From: Pseudomonadota bacterium
GTDB lineage: Bacteria > Pseudomonadota > Gammaproteobacteria > Pseudomonadales > Pseudohongiellaceae
Assembly: GCA_027592275.1 (NCBI GenBank)
Contig: JAQCKF010000018.1
Coordinates: 1-64,000 of the forward strand
Reading direction: 5' to 3'
DNA length: 64,000 nt
Below the pieces are notes generated by a model. The model ran no database searches and had not been told where the DNA came from. It saw only the letters and a list, made by a program, of their open reading frames with translations. Both the position numbers and the translations under genes were made by a program. Positions 63,756-64,000 of this stretch are shown here, piece after piece (position 1 is the stretch's first letter; every line of letters starts with the position of its first letter).

Positions 63756-64000
63756 TTAAGGTAGCAAGCTCGCTACGGCGTCGCGCTCTTCCTTTAACTC
63801 TGCCTCTGATTTGTCCATCAGAGTCTGGCTCACTTCACTAACCTCCAACCCCTGAACGATTTCGTAATTACCGCCTTCACAGATTACCGGGAAGGAGTAG
63901 ATAAGACCTTCTTCAACGCCATAGCTGCCGTCGCTATGAATACCCATGCTAACAATCTTGCCAGAAGTACCCAGCGCCCAATCACGTATATGCTCGATTG
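63756..64000 (-). CDS. mdh: Malate dehydrogenase, 3' end only
   Basis: The window cuts the gene; about 81 C-terminal residues are seen. They read [20 protein letters not shown], then [29 protein letters not shown] and a final [10 protein letters not shown]. The GxYGxxEGLxxSFPV pattern and LGT start fit the 325-residue NAD-dependent malate dehydrogenase of many gammaproteobacteria. The active-site His lies outside the window. It reduces oxaloacetate or oxidises malate in the TCA cycle. Confidence 0.9.
   Translation of the reverse strand, partial: IEHIRDWALGTSGKIVSMGIHSDGSYGVEEGLIYSFPVICEGGNYEIVQGLEVSEVSQTLMDKSEAELKEERDAVASLLP

Noticed and set aside
1-64000. tRNA or rRNA genes
   Set aside because: I looked through the longer intergenic spaces for cloverleaf and TTCGAATC-type signatures and found none; a covariance search would settle it.

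Overview
The window is a chromosomal segment of a gammaproteobacterium. The evidence is gene order: the run ndk-rlmN-pilW-rodZ-ispG-hisS-yfgM-bamB-der (49.6 down to 40.0 kb, minus strand) is the classical gammaproteobacterial core block, with iscR-iscS beside it and guaB-guaA at the left end. Many secreted quinoproteins, c-type cytochromes and alpha/beta hydrolases suggest a free-living aerobic heterotroph, perhaps aquatic; that last point is inference.

Layout. 0-3.4 kb: guaA and guaB, separated by a long hairpin. 3.5-9.2 kb: TMEM175-like channel with a secreted propeller protein, a PpiC-like/HupE-like pair, a cytochrome c'-like protein and a secreted epoxide-hydrolase-like enzyme. 9.2-25.4 kb: an accessory zone rich in decaying genes (an unknown ORF, an OmpH/Skp-like gene, a small double-Cys gene behind a MerR-like operator, an AraC regulator, a glutamine amidotransferase). 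Intact between them are two cold-shock genes, a YtkA-like/MauG-like pair, a Rieske-PQQ dehydrogenase-VOC operon, a DAACS transporter, two tandem cytochrome P460 genes and xseA. 25.5-34 kb: DoxX, a PETase/cutinase-like polyester hydrolase, a DedA protein whose best start is ATC, a GFA-family protein, a 685-aa quinoprotein, and a GntR(YtrA)-ABC-permease operon. 34-39 kb: cytochrome c-PQQ dehydrogenase-hydrolase operon and a secreted M18 aminopeptidase. 39-51.7 kb: the core block, ending in iscS and iscR. 51.8-64 kb: DinB-like protein, a 267-bp element with 31-bp terminal inverted repeats, an RNase AM-like PHP gene, an ECF sigma/anti-sigma locus with a coiled-coil exported protein, leuA (long form), an Lrp regulator, a LytTR two-component pair and the 3' end of mdh.

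Themes. (1) Periplasmic oxidation: three PQQ enzymes with different active-site signatures, each beside different partners (Rieske protein, di-heme cytochrome, none). (2) Local gene decay, best shown where the isc operon has lost iscU-iscA-hscB-hscA-fdx: iscR (with a near-consensus type 1 IscR box) and iscS are intact, and an eroded iscX remains before ndk. (3) Envelope signalling by the ECF locus, the YtrA-type ABC operon and the LytTR pair.

I saw no rRNA genes, tRNA genes, CRISPR arrays or complete insertion sequences. All identifications are by eye from motifs and family knowledge; no searches were run.
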